Positions 9,132 to 17,696 of a stretch of 64,000 nt of DNA are shown here, one piece after another; the first letter of the stretch is position 1; each line of letters opens with the position of its first letter. The notes beneath the pieces are model-generated. The model was not told the DNA's origin, did not search any database, and worked only from the letters and a program-made list of their open reading frames with translations. Made by a program: the position numbers and the translations under genes. The DNA is taken from NCBI GenBank assembly GCA_019670725.1, contig AP024629.1, positions 3,348,001-3,412,000 of the forward strand, written 5' to 3'. Origin of the DNA: Alphaproteobacteria bacterium SO-S41 (lineage in GTDB: Bacteria; Pseudomonadota; Alphaproteobacteria; Micropepsales; Micropepsaceae).

Positions 9132-9827
9132 ATGCCGCATAACTTCGTGCCCCTTCTCGCGTTGATCCTGCTGATCGCGAGCGGGATCTATCTCGCGTCC
9201 GGCGGCAAGCCATCACTGGGCGTGATGGAATCGGACCTGCCGCCCTGCGCGGACCAGCGGCAGATGGACGATGTTATGCGCGCCGCTGCGACCGGCCCGC
9301 TGCGTGACTTCGGCGAAGGCGGGAACGGGCTGTTCGGTCGCAGCACGCTGCATGTCAGCGACGAGGGCTATCTCACCCAGGGCGGGGCCGTGCGCCGATG
9401 CAGCGGGATGCTGAATGTCGTGCAGCCGAAGGGGCGCAAGCCGGCGCTCTATGCGGTCGCCTATGACATCGGCTGGCATCCCCGTCAGGACGATCAGCCG
9501 GTGGTGGCGATTGTCTCGCTGGAGCCGCGCCCTTTGCCCGGCTGCAATGACGGGGCGACCGCGAGCTTCATGCGCGATCTGATCGCCTGGTATGCGCGCG
9601 GCGATGCGGAGGCGGGCGAGGACGACGACCTGACGCCGGGGACAAACCTCACCGATCTTCGCGAGGTCAGCTACGAGGAGGCGGAGGAGACCCGGCACTG
9701 CCGCGGCAAGGTCACGCTGCTCCACGGCGGCAAGGCCGTGTACGACGACCGGCCGTTCCTCTTCACCATCGCCTGGGGCACGCGCGAGCTTGGTGAGGCG
9801 ATGATCGACTTCGCGGGGTTTGAGTAG
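9132..9827 (+). CDS. Membrane-anchored protein of unknown function
   Basis: 231 residues. Residues 4-23 (NFVPLLALILLIASGIYLAS) form one membrane anchor or uncleaved signal, so the rest is probably periplasmic. The body contains conserved-looking cysteines (PPCADQR, RRCSGM, PGCNDG, RHCRGK) that could form two disulfides. I do not recognise a domain. It is divergent from the serralysin gene across 227 bases in which I see no other feature, and convergent with gcvPB across palindromic repeats. Confidence 0.7.
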   Translation: MPHNFVPLLALILLIASGIYLASGGKPSLGVMESDLPPCADQRQMDDVMRAAATGPLRDFGEGGNGLFGRSTLHVSDEGYLTQGGAVRRCSGMLNVVQPKGRKPALYAVAYDIGWHPRQDDQPVVAIVSLEPRPLPGCNDGATASFMRDLIAWYARGDAEAGEDDDLTPGTNLTDLREVSYEEAEETRHCRGKVTLLHGGKAVYDDRPFLFTIAWGTRELGEAMIDFAGFE

Positions 9828-9843
9828 CAGCGATACGCCACCT

Positions 9844-9913
9844 CTTGCTCCCGCCCGCTTGCGGGGGAGACAACCATTGCAGTCGCGGAGCGAATGCAAT
9901 GGCTGAGGGGGGC
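9844..9913 (+). repeat. Two-hairpin palindromic repeat, copy 1
   Basis: The copy starts TTGCTCCCGCCCG and folds into a C-rich/G-rich first hairpin ending GGGGGAGAC. A second imperfect palindrome around CATTGC...GCAATG follows, and the element closes with a GAGGGGGGC tail. The same order of parts is seen at 12984-13042, 13421-13491 and 13503-13556. It lies between convergent genes and could also act as a terminator. Confidence 0.75.
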
Positions 9914-9947
9914 GCGTGAACGCGTGACGCGCCGGCGCGCTGCATCG

Positions 9948-9995
9948 TGCCCCCTTCCCCCCTTCGGGGTACTTCCCCCGTAAGCACGGGGGAAG
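9948..9995 (-). repeat. Two-hairpin palindromic repeat, copy 2 (shortened, inverted)
   Basis: On the reverse strand it reads CTTCCCCCGTGCTTACGGGGGAAG, a perfect hairpin arm pair. A short CCCCGAAGGGG palindrome and a GGGGGC tail follow. It faces copy 1 and together they fill most of the 188 bases between the convergent gene at 9132-9827 and gcvPB. Confidence 0.65.
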
Positions 9996-10015
9996 ATAGA
10001 CGTCGACGATCCGTC

Positions 10016-11599
10016 CTATTCCGCCGCCTGCGCCGGTGCGGGAGGAGTCCACTTCAGCACCGGTTTGCGCGCAGCGGCCGTCTCGTCGAGGCGGCTGCGG
10101 GGGCTGAGATACGGCGCACCGCTGAAGCGGTCGGGGGCGCCTTCCTTGTTGCCGGCCTTGGCCTCCAGAACGAGCGAGCGCATCGCGTAGATGAAGCGGT
10201 CAAGGGTTTCCTTGCTCTCGGTTTCCGTCGGCTCGATCAGCATCGCGCCATGGACGACGAGCGGGAAGTAGACCGTCATCGGGTGGTAGCCCTCGTCGAT
10301 CAGCGCTTTGGCGAAATCGAGCGTGGTGACGCCGGTGCCCTTCAGGAACGTGTCGTCGAACAGCGCCTCGTGCATGCACGGGCCGGTATCGCCGAAGGGC
10401 GCGGACATCACGTCCTTGAGGCTCGCGAGAATGTAGTTGGCGTTCAGCACCGCGTCCTCGGCGACCTGGCGCAAGCCGTCCGAGCCGTGGCTCATCATGT
10501 AGGACATGGCGCGCGTGAACATGCCCATCTGGCCGTGGAAGGCGACGAGGCGGCCAAAGGGCTTGTCGCCCTCGGCGGCTTCGTCGGCATGTTCGACATT
10601 GCGGAAGCCTTCGCCGTCCGCGACCACGAAGGGCAGCGGCACGAAGGGCGCGAGCGCTTCGGAGAAGACGACCGGACCCGCGCCCGGACCGCCGCCGCCA
10701 TGGGGCGTCGAGAAGGTCTTGTGCAGGTTGATATGCATCGCGTCGACGCCGAGATCGCCGGGACGCACGCGGCCGACGATCGCGTTGTAGTTGGCGCCGT
10801 CGCAGTAGAAATAGCCGCCGACGGCATGAATGGCGTCGGCGATCTCGCGCACTTCGTCTTCGAAGAGGCCGCAGGTGTTGGGGTTGGTCACCATGATCGC
10901 GGCGACGTCGGGGCCGAGCTTCGCCTTCAGCGCCGCGAGATCGACGCGGCCGCGCGCATTGGCGGGCACGGTATCGACGGTGTAGCCGATCAGCGCCGCG
11001 GTCGCCGGGTTGGTGCCGTGCGCGGATTCCGGCACGACGATGCGGCGGCGGGTTTCGCCGCGCGCCTCGATCGCCGCCTTGATCGCCATGAGGCCGCAGA
11101 GTTCGCCATGCGCGCCTGCCTTGGGCGACATCGCCACGGCGGGCATGCCGGTCAGCGTCTTCAGCCAGTGCATCAGGCGGTCGATCAGCGCCCAGGCGCC
11201 CTGCACGGTTTCCTGGGGCTGCAGCGGGTGGATGTCGCCGAAGCCGGGGAAGCGCGCGACCTTCTCGTTGAGGCGCGGGTTGTGCTTCATCGTGCACGAG
11301 CCCAGCGGGAAGAGGCCGGTGTCGATCGAATAGTTTTTCTGGCTGAGGCGCACATAGTGGCGCACAGCCTCGGGCTCCGAGAGGTCGGGCAGGCCGATCT
11401 CGCCCTTGCGGTTGACGCCGCCGAGGCGGTCCTTGCCGCCCTTAGGCACGGGCAGATCGACGCCCCATTTGCCGGAACGGCCGCGGTCGAAGATCAGGCC
11501 TTCTTCCTGAACCAGCGCGCGATGGCCGGTATAGGTGACGATGGCCTCGCTGCCGGAGGTAACGGTCGTGGTGGGACGGCCCTGATTGTTCATGCTCAT
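10016..11599 (-). CDS. gcvPB: Glycine dehydrogenase (decarboxylating) subunit 2
   Basis: 527 residues, the C-terminal half of the split P protein. With GcvPA it decarboxylates glycine and passes the aminomethyl group to lipoyl-GcvH. The pyridoxal phosphate lysine lies in the conserved [18 protein letters not shown] stretch. The start at 11599 (MSMNNQGRP) overlaps the gcvPA stop in ATGA, and an AAGGAGGT site lies seven bases upstream inside the end of gcvPA, indicating translational coupling. A longer reverse frame upstream is only the antisense-shifted reading of gcvPA. It is the last gene of the gcv operon. Confidence 0.95.
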   Translation of the reverse strand: MSMNNQGRPTTTVTSGSEAIVTYTGHRALVQEEGLIFDRGRSGKWGVDLPVPKGGKDRLGGVNRKGEIGLPDLSEPEAVRHYVRLSQKNYSIDTGLFPLGSCTMKHNPRLNEKVARFPGFGDIHPLQPQETVQGAWALIDRLMHWLKTLTGMPAVAMSPKAGAHGELCGLMAIKAAIEARGETRRRIVVPESAHGTNPATAALIGYTVDTVPANARGRVDLAALKAKLGPDVAAIMVTNPNTCGLFEDEVREIADAIHAVGGYFYCDGANYNAIVGRVRPGDLGVDAMHINLHKTFSTPHGGGGPGAGPVVFSEALAPFVPLPFVVADGEGFRNVEHADEAAEGDKPFGRLVAFHGQMGMFTRAMSYMMSHGSDGLRQVAEDAVLNANYILASLKDVMSAPFGDTGPCMHEALFDDTFLKGTGVTTLDFAKALIDEGYHPMTVYFPLVVHGAMLIEPTETESKETLDRFIYAMRSLVLEAKAGNKEGAPDRFSGAPYLSPRSRLDETAAARKPVLKWTPPAPAQAAE

Positions 11600-12948
11600 G
11601 CGAGCACCTCCTTCAGCGCGGCGGCGAAGGCGGCGCGGCACGTATTGGTGTTCACTTCGGTGGCGGCGACGAGCAGCAGGTTCGCGACCTCGGCATCGCC
11701 GGGATAGAGGCGCGAGGCGGGGACGCCGCCGAGGACGCCCATCTTGGCGAGCGCGCTGACGACCTCGTCGGCGGGCTTCGGCAGTTTGAGCGTGAATTCG
11801 TTGAAGTAGTTTTTCGTCAGCACCTCGACGCCGGGGACATCGGCCAGAACGTCGGCGAGGTCGCAGGCCGCTTCGTGGTTGAGCTGGGCGAGGCGCTGGA
11901 AGCCGTGCTCGCCCAGCAGGGTCATGTGGATGGTGAAGGCGAGGCACATCAGACCGGAATTGGTGCAGATGTTCGAGGTCGCCTTCTCGCGGCGGATATG
12001 CTGCTCGCGGGTGGAGAGGGTCAGCACGTAACCACGGCGACCCTGGCCGTCGACGGTCTGGCCGCAGAGCCGGCCGGGCATCTGGCGCATGTATTTCTCG
12101 CGCGTCGCGAAGAGGCCGACATAGGGGCCGCCGAACTGCAGGCCGACGCCGATTGACTGACCCTCGGCGACGACGATGTCCGCACCCATATGGCCGGGCG
12201 GGGTAACGGCGCCGAGCGACACGGCTTCGGTGACGACGGCGATCAGCAGCGCGCCCTTGGCATGGGCGGCCTCGGCGATGGGTTTGAGGTCGATGAGATT
12301 GCCGAAGACATCGGGGTTCTGGACGACGACGCAGGCGGTGTCGGCATCGATGCGGTCGGCGAGGTTTTCACTGGCGGTCGGATGAACGCCGGCGAGCTCG
12401 ATGGTGAGCCCCGCGCCCGCCGCGCCGCAGACCGTGCGGATCACGTCGGCATAGTGCGGGTGGAGACGGCCGGAGACGACGGCCTTGCTGCGCTTGGTGA
12501 CCCGGTGCGCCATCAGCACGGCCTCGGCGGTGCCGGTGGAGCCGTCATACATCGAGGCGTTGGCGACCTCCATGCCGAGGATCGCGGCGACCTGGGTCTG
12601 GAACTCGAAGAGATATTGCAGCGTGCCTTGCGCGATTTCCGGCTGGTAGGGCGTGTAGGAGGTGAGGAACTCCGAGCGCTGGATGATGTGATCGACGCTA
12701 GCGGGGACGTGATGCTTGTAGGCGCCGGCGCCGACGAAAAACGGCACGGACGAGGCCGGCACGTTCAGCGCCGCGAGCTTGGAGAGATCGCGATCGACCT
12801 CCATCTCGCCCATGTAGCGCGGCAGATCGACGGGGCCGGCAAGGCGCGCGGCTTCGGGCACGTCGACGAAGAGGTCGTCGATGGAGCGCGCACCGATCGT
12901 GGACAGCATCTGCCGCCGTTCGTCGGGGGTGAGGGGGAGATAGCGCAT
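11596..12948 (-). CDS. gcvPA: Glycine dehydrogenase (decarboxylating) subunit 1
   Basis: 450 residues beginning [15 protein letters not shown], a start typical of the N-terminal half of the split glycine decarboxylase. Recognisable blocks include [28 protein letters not shown] and [21 protein letters not shown]. It forms the alpha2beta2 P protein with GcvPB. The gene is separated from gcvH by 626 bases that contain an opposite-strand DUF559 gene and repeats, so transcription from the riboswitch-controlled gcvT promoter would have to cross that insertion, or a second promoter exists near 12960. Confidence 0.95.
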   Translation of the reverse strand: MRYLPLTPDERRQMLSTIGARSIDDLFVDVPEAARLAGPVDLPRYMGEMEVDRDLSKLAALNVPASSVPFFVGAGAYKHHVPASVDHIIQRSEFLTSYTPYQPEIAQGTLQYLFEFQTQVAAILGMEVANASMYDGSTGTAEAVLMAHRVTKRSKAVVSGRLHPHYADVIRTVCGAAGAGLTIELAGVHPTASENLADRIDADTACVVVQNPDVFGNLIDLKPIAEAAHAKGALLIAVVTEAVSLGAVTPPGHMGADIVVAEGQSIGVGLQFGGPYVGLFATREKYMRQMPGRLCGQTVDGQGRRGYVLTLSTREQHIRREKATSNICTNSGLMCLAFTIHMTLLGEHGFQRLAQLNHEAACDLADVLADVPGVEVLTKNYFNEFTLKLPKPADEVVSALAKMGVLGGVPASRLYPGDAEVANLLLVAATEVNTNTCRAAFAAALKEVLA

Positions 12949-12983
12949 TTAGATTCCAGCTGTTTGAATGGCGTTGAAGCATG

Positions 12984-13042
12984 TTGCTCCCCCCGCCTGC
13001 GGGGGGAGACAGCCCATCGCAAGGCGATGGGCAGAGGGGGGC
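12984..13042 (+). repeat. Two-hairpin palindromic repeat, copy 3 (left flank of DUF559 gene)
   Basis: The first stem CTCCCCCC (12987-12994) pairs with GGGGGGAG (13001-13008). The second stem GCCCATCGC (13012-13020) pairs perfectly with GCGATGGGC (13024-13032) across a three-base loop. An AGAGGGGGGC tail follows. The tail supplies the purine-rich ribosome site for the DUF559 start at 13045, and an alternative ATG (13027) lies inside the second stem. Confidence 0.85.
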
Positions 13043-13044
13043 AT

Positions 13045-13407
13045 GTGCGGGAGACAGAGAAACGCTCTACGCCTTTGGCGAAGACCCTGCGCCGCGCGTT
13101 GACCGAGGCCGAGTTGATCGTCTGGTCGCAGTTGAACAAGCGCGCCCAGCGCGGCGTGCGGTTTCGCAGGCAGCATCCCGTCGGGCCGTATGTGGCGGAC
13201 TTCGCCTGCGTCGCCGCCAAGCTGATCGTCGAGCTCGATGGTTCGACACATAGGTCGGATGAAGCGATCAGCCATGACCAGCGAAGGAGCGGTTATCTCG
13301 CCGCACAGGGCTGGCTGGTGATCCGGTTCACAAACGACGAGGTGTATCGGCAGCTCGGCAAGGTGCTGGATGGGATTTGGACGGCGGTGGATGCGCGGTT
13401 GCGATGA
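13045..13407 (+). CDS. DUF559 endonuclease-domain protein
   Basis: 120 residues from GTG 13045, giving the conserved start VRETEKRSTPLAKTLRRALT; an in-frame ATG at 13027 is the alternative. The block RFRRQHPVGPYVADFACVAAKLIVELDG is the core of DUF559, a Vsr-like member of the PD-(D/E)XK nuclease superfamily. The Asp in VADF and the Glu/Asp of VELDG are candidate metal ligands. It runs against the gcv operon, with one repeat copy abutting its start and two following its stop. The Shine-Dalgarno sequence comes from the repeat. Biological role is not established for the family. Confidence 0.87.
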   Translation: MRETEKRSTPLAKTLRRALTEAELIVWSQLNKRAQRGVRFRRQHPVGPYVADFACVAAKLIVELDGSTHRSDEAISHDQRRSGYLAAQGWLVIRFTNDEVYRQLGKVLDGIWTAVDARLR

Positions 13408-13420
13408 GGCGGGGTTACGG

Positions 13421-13491
13421 GCCCCCCTCTGCCATGCCGCTTGCTTTGCAAGCGCCATGGCTGTCTCCCCCCGTAAACGGGGGGAGCAACA
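13421..13491 (-). repeat. Two-hairpin palindromic repeat, copy 4 (inverted)
   Basis: On the reverse strand it reads GTTGCTCCCCCCG, a GTTTA loop and CGGGGGGAGAC, then a palindrome with GCGCTTGC/GCAAGC arms within CCATGGC...GGCATGG, then an AGAGGGGGGC tail. It has the same architecture as copies 3 and 5 but opposite orientation, and begins 14 bases after the DUF559 stop. Confidence 0.82.
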
Positions 13492-13502
13492 AAGCGCAGA
13501 CC

Positions 13503-13556
13503 CTTGCTCCCCCCGTTTACGGGGTGAGACAGTCGGCGGAGCCGACAGAGGGGGGT
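13503..13556 (+). repeat. Two-hairpin palindromic repeat, copy 5
   Basis: CTTGCTCCCCCCG, a GTTTA-type loop and CGGGGTGAGAC, then a short GTCGGC-GGA-GCCGAC hairpin and an AGAGGGGGGT tail. It lies tail-out next to the end of gcvH. Together with copy 4 it fills the 167 bases between the convergent DUF559 and gcvH genes, where it could terminate transcription in both directions. Confidence 0.82.
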
Positions 13557-13574
13557 ACGCAACCGCCACTATGG

Positions 13575-13949
13575 CTACCCGTGATCCCGCACGAACTTCT
13601 CGTACGCCGTTTCGTCCATCAGGCCGGCGAGTTCGCTTTCGTCGGCGAGCTTCAGCTTGAAGAACCAGCCTTCGCCCTGGGGGTCTTCGTTGACCTTGGA
13701 GGGTTCGGCGGTGACGGCGTCGTTGGACTCGGTGACTTCGCCGGAGACCGGGGCGTAGACATCGCTGGCGGCCTTCACGCTTTCCACCACGGCGGCTTCG
13801 CCCTTGGCAGTCAGGGATTTGCCCTTGGCGGGGAGCTCCACGAACACGACGTCACCGAGCTGTTCGGCGGCGTATTTGGTGATGCCGACGGTGGCGATGC
13901 CGCCTTCGACGCTGAGCCATTCATGCTGGTCGGTGAAATAGACGGTCAT
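13575..13949 (-). CDS. gcvH: Glycine cleavage system H protein
   Basis: 124 residues from the ATG at 13949, starting [17 protein letters not shown]. This is the lipoylated carrier that shuttles the aminomethyl group between the P, T and L proteins. The lipoyl lysine is Lys59 in VESVKAASD. The start is fixed by the conserved N-terminus and by a gap of only four bases to the gcvT stop; longer in-frame starts lie inside gcvT. Length and the C-terminal YEKFVRDHG are normal for the family. Confidence 0.96.
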   Translation of the reverse strand: MTVYFTDQHEWLSVEGGIATVGITKYAAEQLGDVVFVELPAKGKSLTAKGEAAVVESVKAASDVYAPVSGEVTESNDAVTAEPSKVNEDPQGEGWFFKLKLADESELAGLMDETAYEKFVRDHG

Positions 13950-13953
13950 CGGA

Positions 13954-15066
13954 TTATCCCCTGTAGTAGCGGTGCGAGGCGAAAGGCATGGGCGCGACCT
14001 TGGCGGGACGCGCCTGGCCGCGAACGACGAGTTGGAGCGGCGTGCCGTCGGTGGCGAAAGCGGGCGGCACATAGCCCATGGCGATGGGGCCGTTCACGGT
14101 GGGGCCGAAGCCGCCGGAGGTGATGACGCCGATGGTCTCGCCGGCTTCGGAGCGGATCTCGGTGCCTTCGCGCGCGGGGGCCTTTTCCAACGGCACGATG
14201 CCGACGCGCTTGCGCGTCGCGCCGTCGAAGAGCTGGTTCATGATAATCTCGGCGCCGGGGAAGTTCTTTTCCATCTTGCGGCGCTTGCCGATCGCCCAGG
14301 TGAGCGCGGCTTCTACCGGCGTCGTCGTCTCGTCGAGATCATGGCCGTAGAGGCAGAGGCCGGCTTCGAGGCGCAGGCTGTCGCGCGCGCCGAGGCCGAT
14401 GGGGAGGACTTCGGGTTCGGCGAGGAGCTTGCGGGCGAAATCCTCCGCGGCATCGCCGGGAACGGAGATTTCGTAACCGTCTTCGCCGGTATAGCCGGAG
14501 CGCCAGACATAGCAGTCGAGGCCCATGACCTTCAGCTTCGCGGCGGTCATGAACTTCATGACAGCGGCTTCGGGGCTGTGCCGGGCGAAGACCTCGGCGG
14601 CCTTGGGGCCTTGCAGCGCGAGCAGCGCACGGTCCTCGAAGCGGTTCAGTTCAAAGCCCGGCATGTTGGCGCCGATATGGGCGAAGTCGGCATCCTTGCA
14701 GCCGGCGTTCACGACGAGGAACAGCGTCTTGTAGTCGTCGTCGCCGAGCGGGCGGGTCGCCATGAGGTCGTCGCGGATGCCGCCGGCGTCGTTGAGCAGC
14801 AGCGTGTATTTGGTCTGGCCGGGCTTCAGCTCCTGGATCGGACCGGGCACCAGTTTCTCGAACGCCGCGGCGACGCCGGCGCCCATGAGAGCGCCCTGCC
14901 CCATATGGCTGACGTCGAACAGGCCGCATTGGGTGCGGGTGTGGAGATGTTCCTTCAGCACGCCGGTCGGGTACTGGACCGGCATGTCATAGCCGGCGAA
15001 CTCCACCATCTTGCCGCCGAGTTCGCGGTGAAGGGCGTTCAACTGGGTCTTTTTCGGTTCGGCCAC
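13954..15066 (-). CDS. gcvT: Glycine cleavage system T protein (aminomethyltransferase)
   Basis: 370 residues. It transfers the methylene carbon from lipoyl-H-bound aminomethyl to tetrahydrofolate and releases ammonia. Family blocks visible include [20 protein letters not shown] near the N-terminus, [19 protein letters not shown] and [11 protein letters not shown], with [19 protein letters not shown] near the C-terminus. It is the first gene of the gcv operon, immediately downstream of the tandem glycine riboswitch, so its expression is expected to rise with glycine. Confidence 0.96.
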   Translation of the reverse strand: MAEPKKTQLNALHRELGGKMVEFAGYDMPVQYPTGVLKEHLHTRTQCGLFDVSHMGQGALMGAGVAAAFEKLVPGPIQELKPGQTKYTLLLNDAGGIRDDLMATRPLGDDDYKTLFLVVNAGCKDADFAHIGANMPGFELNRFEDRALLALQGPKAAEVFARHSPEAAVMKFMTAAKLKVMGLDCYVWRSGYTGEDGYEISVPGDAAEDFARKLLAEPEVLPIGLGARDSLRLEAGLCLYGHDLDETTTPVEAALTWAIGKRRKMEKNFPGAEIIMNQLFDGATRKRVGIVPLEKAPAREGTEIRSEAGETIGVITSGGFGPTVNGPIAMGYVPPAFATDGTPLQLVVRGQARPAKVAPMPFASHRYYRG

Positions 15067-15118
15067 TCAGGTTCCTCGCGGATGACAGTCGGTGAAGCGG
15101 GCGCGGGTTTCCCCGCGC

Positions 15119-15304
15119 TGCTACCCCGTCTGTCATTGGGACCTGAGAGATTTCGCGATTTGAGAAATCGCTTACCCCGTCGGTGGGCGGCCAATCCGGG
15201 CCGCCGCTTTCCAGACGCTCATCCCCCCTGCGGTCCTGGGTGCCTGAGAGTTTACCGGGGCGGTTGCTCCTTCGGCGCCGGGGGTTGCACCCGGTCTCTC
15301 CCGC
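15119..15304 (-). promoter_or_regulatory. Tandem glycine riboswitch upstream of gcvT
   Basis: Reading the reverse strand from 15303, GCGGGAGAGACC begins the first aptamer, which ends near CTCTCAGGCACCCAGGACCG. The second runs from about 15222 (GAGCGTCTGGAAAGC) through CTCTCAGGTCCCAATGACAGACGGGG near 15122. Each has the typical GGAGAG/TCTGGAAAG opening and the CTCTCAGG-C/T-CC core of glycine aptamers, joined by a short linker. The 3' end is about 55 bases before the gcvT ATG, the usual arrangement for an ON switch of the glycine cleavage operon. The 341 bases between the two coding genes hold little else. Confidence 0.93.
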
Positions 15305-15407
15305 TGGGGATCATATGCTTGGCCGGAATCGCGCGGCATCACGCCGGACGGAACCGATGCCCGTGGGTAGGGGGCGGCGCGCGAAGAGTCAATTCGCGGC
15401 GCGCGAA

Positions 15408-17216
15408 TCAGCCCTTACGCGGCCGGAAGGGGATGACGCCCGGGTCCTCGGCGCGGGCGCTCAGCAAATCGCCCAGCACGGCGACGAGCTGGCCGGAGAC
15501 GAAGGGCTTTTCGAGCAGGGGCGCCTCGCGATGTTCGCGCGGCAGGGCCTCGCGGCCATAGCCCGAGGCAAAGGCGAAGGGGATGCCCTTCTGGGTCAGC
15601 AGGGCCGCCAGCTCGTCCACCCGCTCGCCGCCGAGATTGGCGTCCAGGAGGGCGCCGTCGAAGACGGCCTCGACGATCAGCCGCCGCGCCGTCGCGAGGG
15701 TTTCGGCCGGGCCGATGACCGTGCAGCCGGCGTCCTCAAGCTGCGCCTCGAGATCCATGGCGATCATCGGCTCGTCCTCGACGACGAGGATACGCTTACC
15801 CTGCAGACCGATCGTCGCATCGGGCTCCGCCGCCGCACGCCAGGCCGGCGAGAGGTCGCCCGTGTGCGGCTCGGCCAGGGGGTGACCGTATTCCTCGATC
15901 AGCGGGACCTTGATCTCGCAAACGATGCCGTCGGCGCCGAAGCGGACGCTGGCGCCGCCGCCATTCCCCTGCAGCGTGCGCTCGATCAGCGTCGTGCCGA
16001 AGCCACGCGCGGCGGGGGCGCGGAGGCCGGCAACGCCGCTCTCGGTCCAGGTCAGCTGCAATTCGCGGCCGGGGGTCATCGCCATCTTCCACTCGATGGA
16101 AAGGCGGCCGCCCGGCACCGAAAGCGCGCCGTGCTTGCGCGCGTTGGTCGCGAGTTCGTGCAGCACCAAAGCGAGCTGCACGGCGATCTTGGGCGAGACG
16201 GAAAGGAAGGGGCCGGAGCACCAGATGCGCGCGCCGTCGCCTTCGCCCAGCAGAACCTGCTCGCGCAGGATCGCCATCACGTCGGCGCCCTTCATCTTGC
16301 CCTTCACGAGCAGGTCGTGGGCGCGGGCCAGCGACTGGACGCGGCCGCTGAAGCTCATGACGAAATCGTCGGCGCTGCGGCTGGTGCGCAGCGACTGGCC
16401 AGCGATCGCCTGGATGATCGCCAGCGTGTTCTTCACGCGATGATTGAGCTCGTCGAACAGCAGGGTCTGCAGCTCCTCGCTCTCGCGGCGCTGGCGGATG
16501 TCGCGCGCGACCTTGGAGGCGCCGATGATGTTGCCGGCGCGGTCATGCATCGGCGAGACGGTGAGCGAGATGGCGATGCGGCTGCCGTCCTTGGCGAGGC
16601 GGGTCGTGTCGAAATGCTCGATGCGCTCGCCGCGCTTCAGCTTGGCGATGATCTGCTCTTCCTCGAAGCGCAGTTCGGCGGGGATGAGGCGGAGAATCGA
16701 CTGGCCGATCATCTCCGACGCCTCATAACCGAAGATGCGCTTCGCGCCGGCGTTCCACGAGGTAACGATGCCGTCGAGCGTCTTCGAGATCACCGCATCG
16801 TCCGACGAGGCGACGATGGCGGCGAGACGGGCCGAGTCGATCTCGGCCTTCTTGCGGTCGGCGATCTCGACCAGCAGATTGATGGCGCCCGTGATGCGGC
16901 CCGAGGCGTCTTTGAGCAAGGTCGGATGAGGCTGGAACGGGATACGGCTGCCGTCCGGTCGTCCGGCAAGAGCCTCAACGCCGCACACAGGCTCGCCGGT
17001 CTTGAGGGTGACGGCCATAGGGCACTGGTCGTGCGGCAGGGGCCGGCCGTCCGCGTGGTACAGCGCGAAGGCGCCGGACCAGCGCTCCTCTCCGATCGTG
17101 GGACGACGGCCCCAGAAGGTCGCGGCGGCTTCGTTGAAGAAGGTGATCCGGCCCTCGGCGTCGGTCGTGTAGACCGCGACGGGCAGGGCTTCGAGCAGTT
17201 CGGTACCGGTAGTCAT
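15408..17216 (-). CDS. HWE-family hybrid histidine kinase (PAS-PAS-kinase-receiver)
   Basis: 602 residues from the ATG at 17216. Two PAS domains (about 5-120 and 128-245; the second has NAGAKRIFGYEASEMIG) precede an HWE/HisKA_2-type kinase with phosphoacceptor His259 in DELNHRVKNTL. The N-box is HELATNARKHGAL and the G-box region GFGTTLIER. A receiver domain (474-590) has acidic residues VVEDEP and phosphoacceptor Asp525 in DANLGG. There are no membrane segments, so it is a cytoplasmic sensor. The fused receiver suggests intramolecular phosphotransfer, as in general stress or light-response kinases of alphaproteobacteria. No PhyR or EcfG gene is adjacent. Confidence 0.92.
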   Translation of the reverse strand: MTTGTELLEALPVAVYTTDAEGRITFFNEAAATFWGRRPTIGEERWSGAFALYHADGRPLPHDQCPMAVTLKTGEPVCGVEALAGRPDGSRIPFQPHPTLLKDASGRITGAINLLVEIADRKKAEIDSARLAAIVASSDDAVISKTLDGIVTSWNAGAKRIFGYEASEMIGQSILRLIPAELRFEEEQIIAKLKRGERIEHFDTTRLAKDGSRIAISLTVSPMHDRAGNIIGASKVARDIRQRRESEELQTLLFDELNHRVKNTLAIIQAIAGQSLRTSRSADDFVMSFSGRVQSLARAHDLLVKGKMKGADVMAILREQVLLGEGDGARIWCSGPFLSVSPKIAVQLALVLHELATNARKHGALSVPGGRLSIEWKMAMTPGRELQLTWTESGVAGLRAPAARGFGTTLIERTLQGNGGGASVRFGADGIVCEIKVPLIEEYGHPLAEPHTGDLSPAWRAAAEPDATIGLQGKRILVVEDEPMIAMDLEAQLEDAGCTVIGPAETLATARRLIVEAVFDGALLDANLGGERVDELAALLTQKGIPFAFASGYGREALPREHREAPLLEKPFVSGQLVAVLGDLLSARAEDPGVIPFRPRKG

Positions 17217-17360
17217 AAAAATCCTGGAATCCCCGCCCCCGACACCTAAACGCAACGAACTGAAGACGGTTCCATGACGGGCGAAGATTTTTTGGCGGGC
17301 CTGTCGATTCCGGGGCCGGTGGCGCGTCATAGTCGGCAAACCAGGCTGGAGGGGCCGACG

Positions 17361-17696
17361 ATGAAATTCGCCTTGCTGATCTATGATGACGAAGTGACCC
17401 ACGCCAATGCGAGCCCGGAAGCGCGCAATGCCGTCTATGCCGAGCATATGCGGCTGGGCAGCGCCCTGCGCGAGAAGGCCGCCCGCCTCGCCGGCGAGGA
17501 GCTGACCTCGACGACGACCGCGAAGACGGTGCAGACGGGCGGCGGGCAGAGCGTGCTGACCGACGGGCCGTTCGCGGAAACCGCCGAACACCTGACCGGC
17601 TTCTACCTGATCGAAGCCGCGAGCCTGGACGAGGCGGTCGAGTACGCCAAGATGCTGTCGGGCACGGTCGAGGTGAGGGCCGTCATCCCCCATTGA
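17361..17696 (+). CDS. YCII-related DGPF-domain protein
   Basis: 111 residues from the ATG at 17361 (MKFALLIYDDE), chosen because family members start with this strand; a frame start at 17274 lacks similarity. The diagnostic LTDGPFAETAEHLTGFYLIE contains the DGPF motif. Members are small cytoplasmic dimeric ferredoxin-fold proteins found beside ECF42-type sigma factors, as here, where the two genes overlap by four bases. Biochemical role not established. Confidence 0.92.
   Translation: MKFALLIYDDEVTHANASPEARNAVYAEHMRLGSALREKAARLAGEELTSTTTAKTVQTGGGQSVLTDGPFAETAEHLTGFYLIEAASLDEAVEYAKMLSGTVEVRAVIPH

Noticed and set aside
9844-13556. Repeat copies as a CRISPR array
   Set aside because: Copies are few, irregularly spaced, in both orientations and without uniform spacers or cas genes.
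12949-13574. DUF559 region as an insertion sequence
   Set aside because: No transposase and no short terminal duplication are seen; the flanking repeats are internally palindromic rather than a matched pair of terminal inverted repeats.
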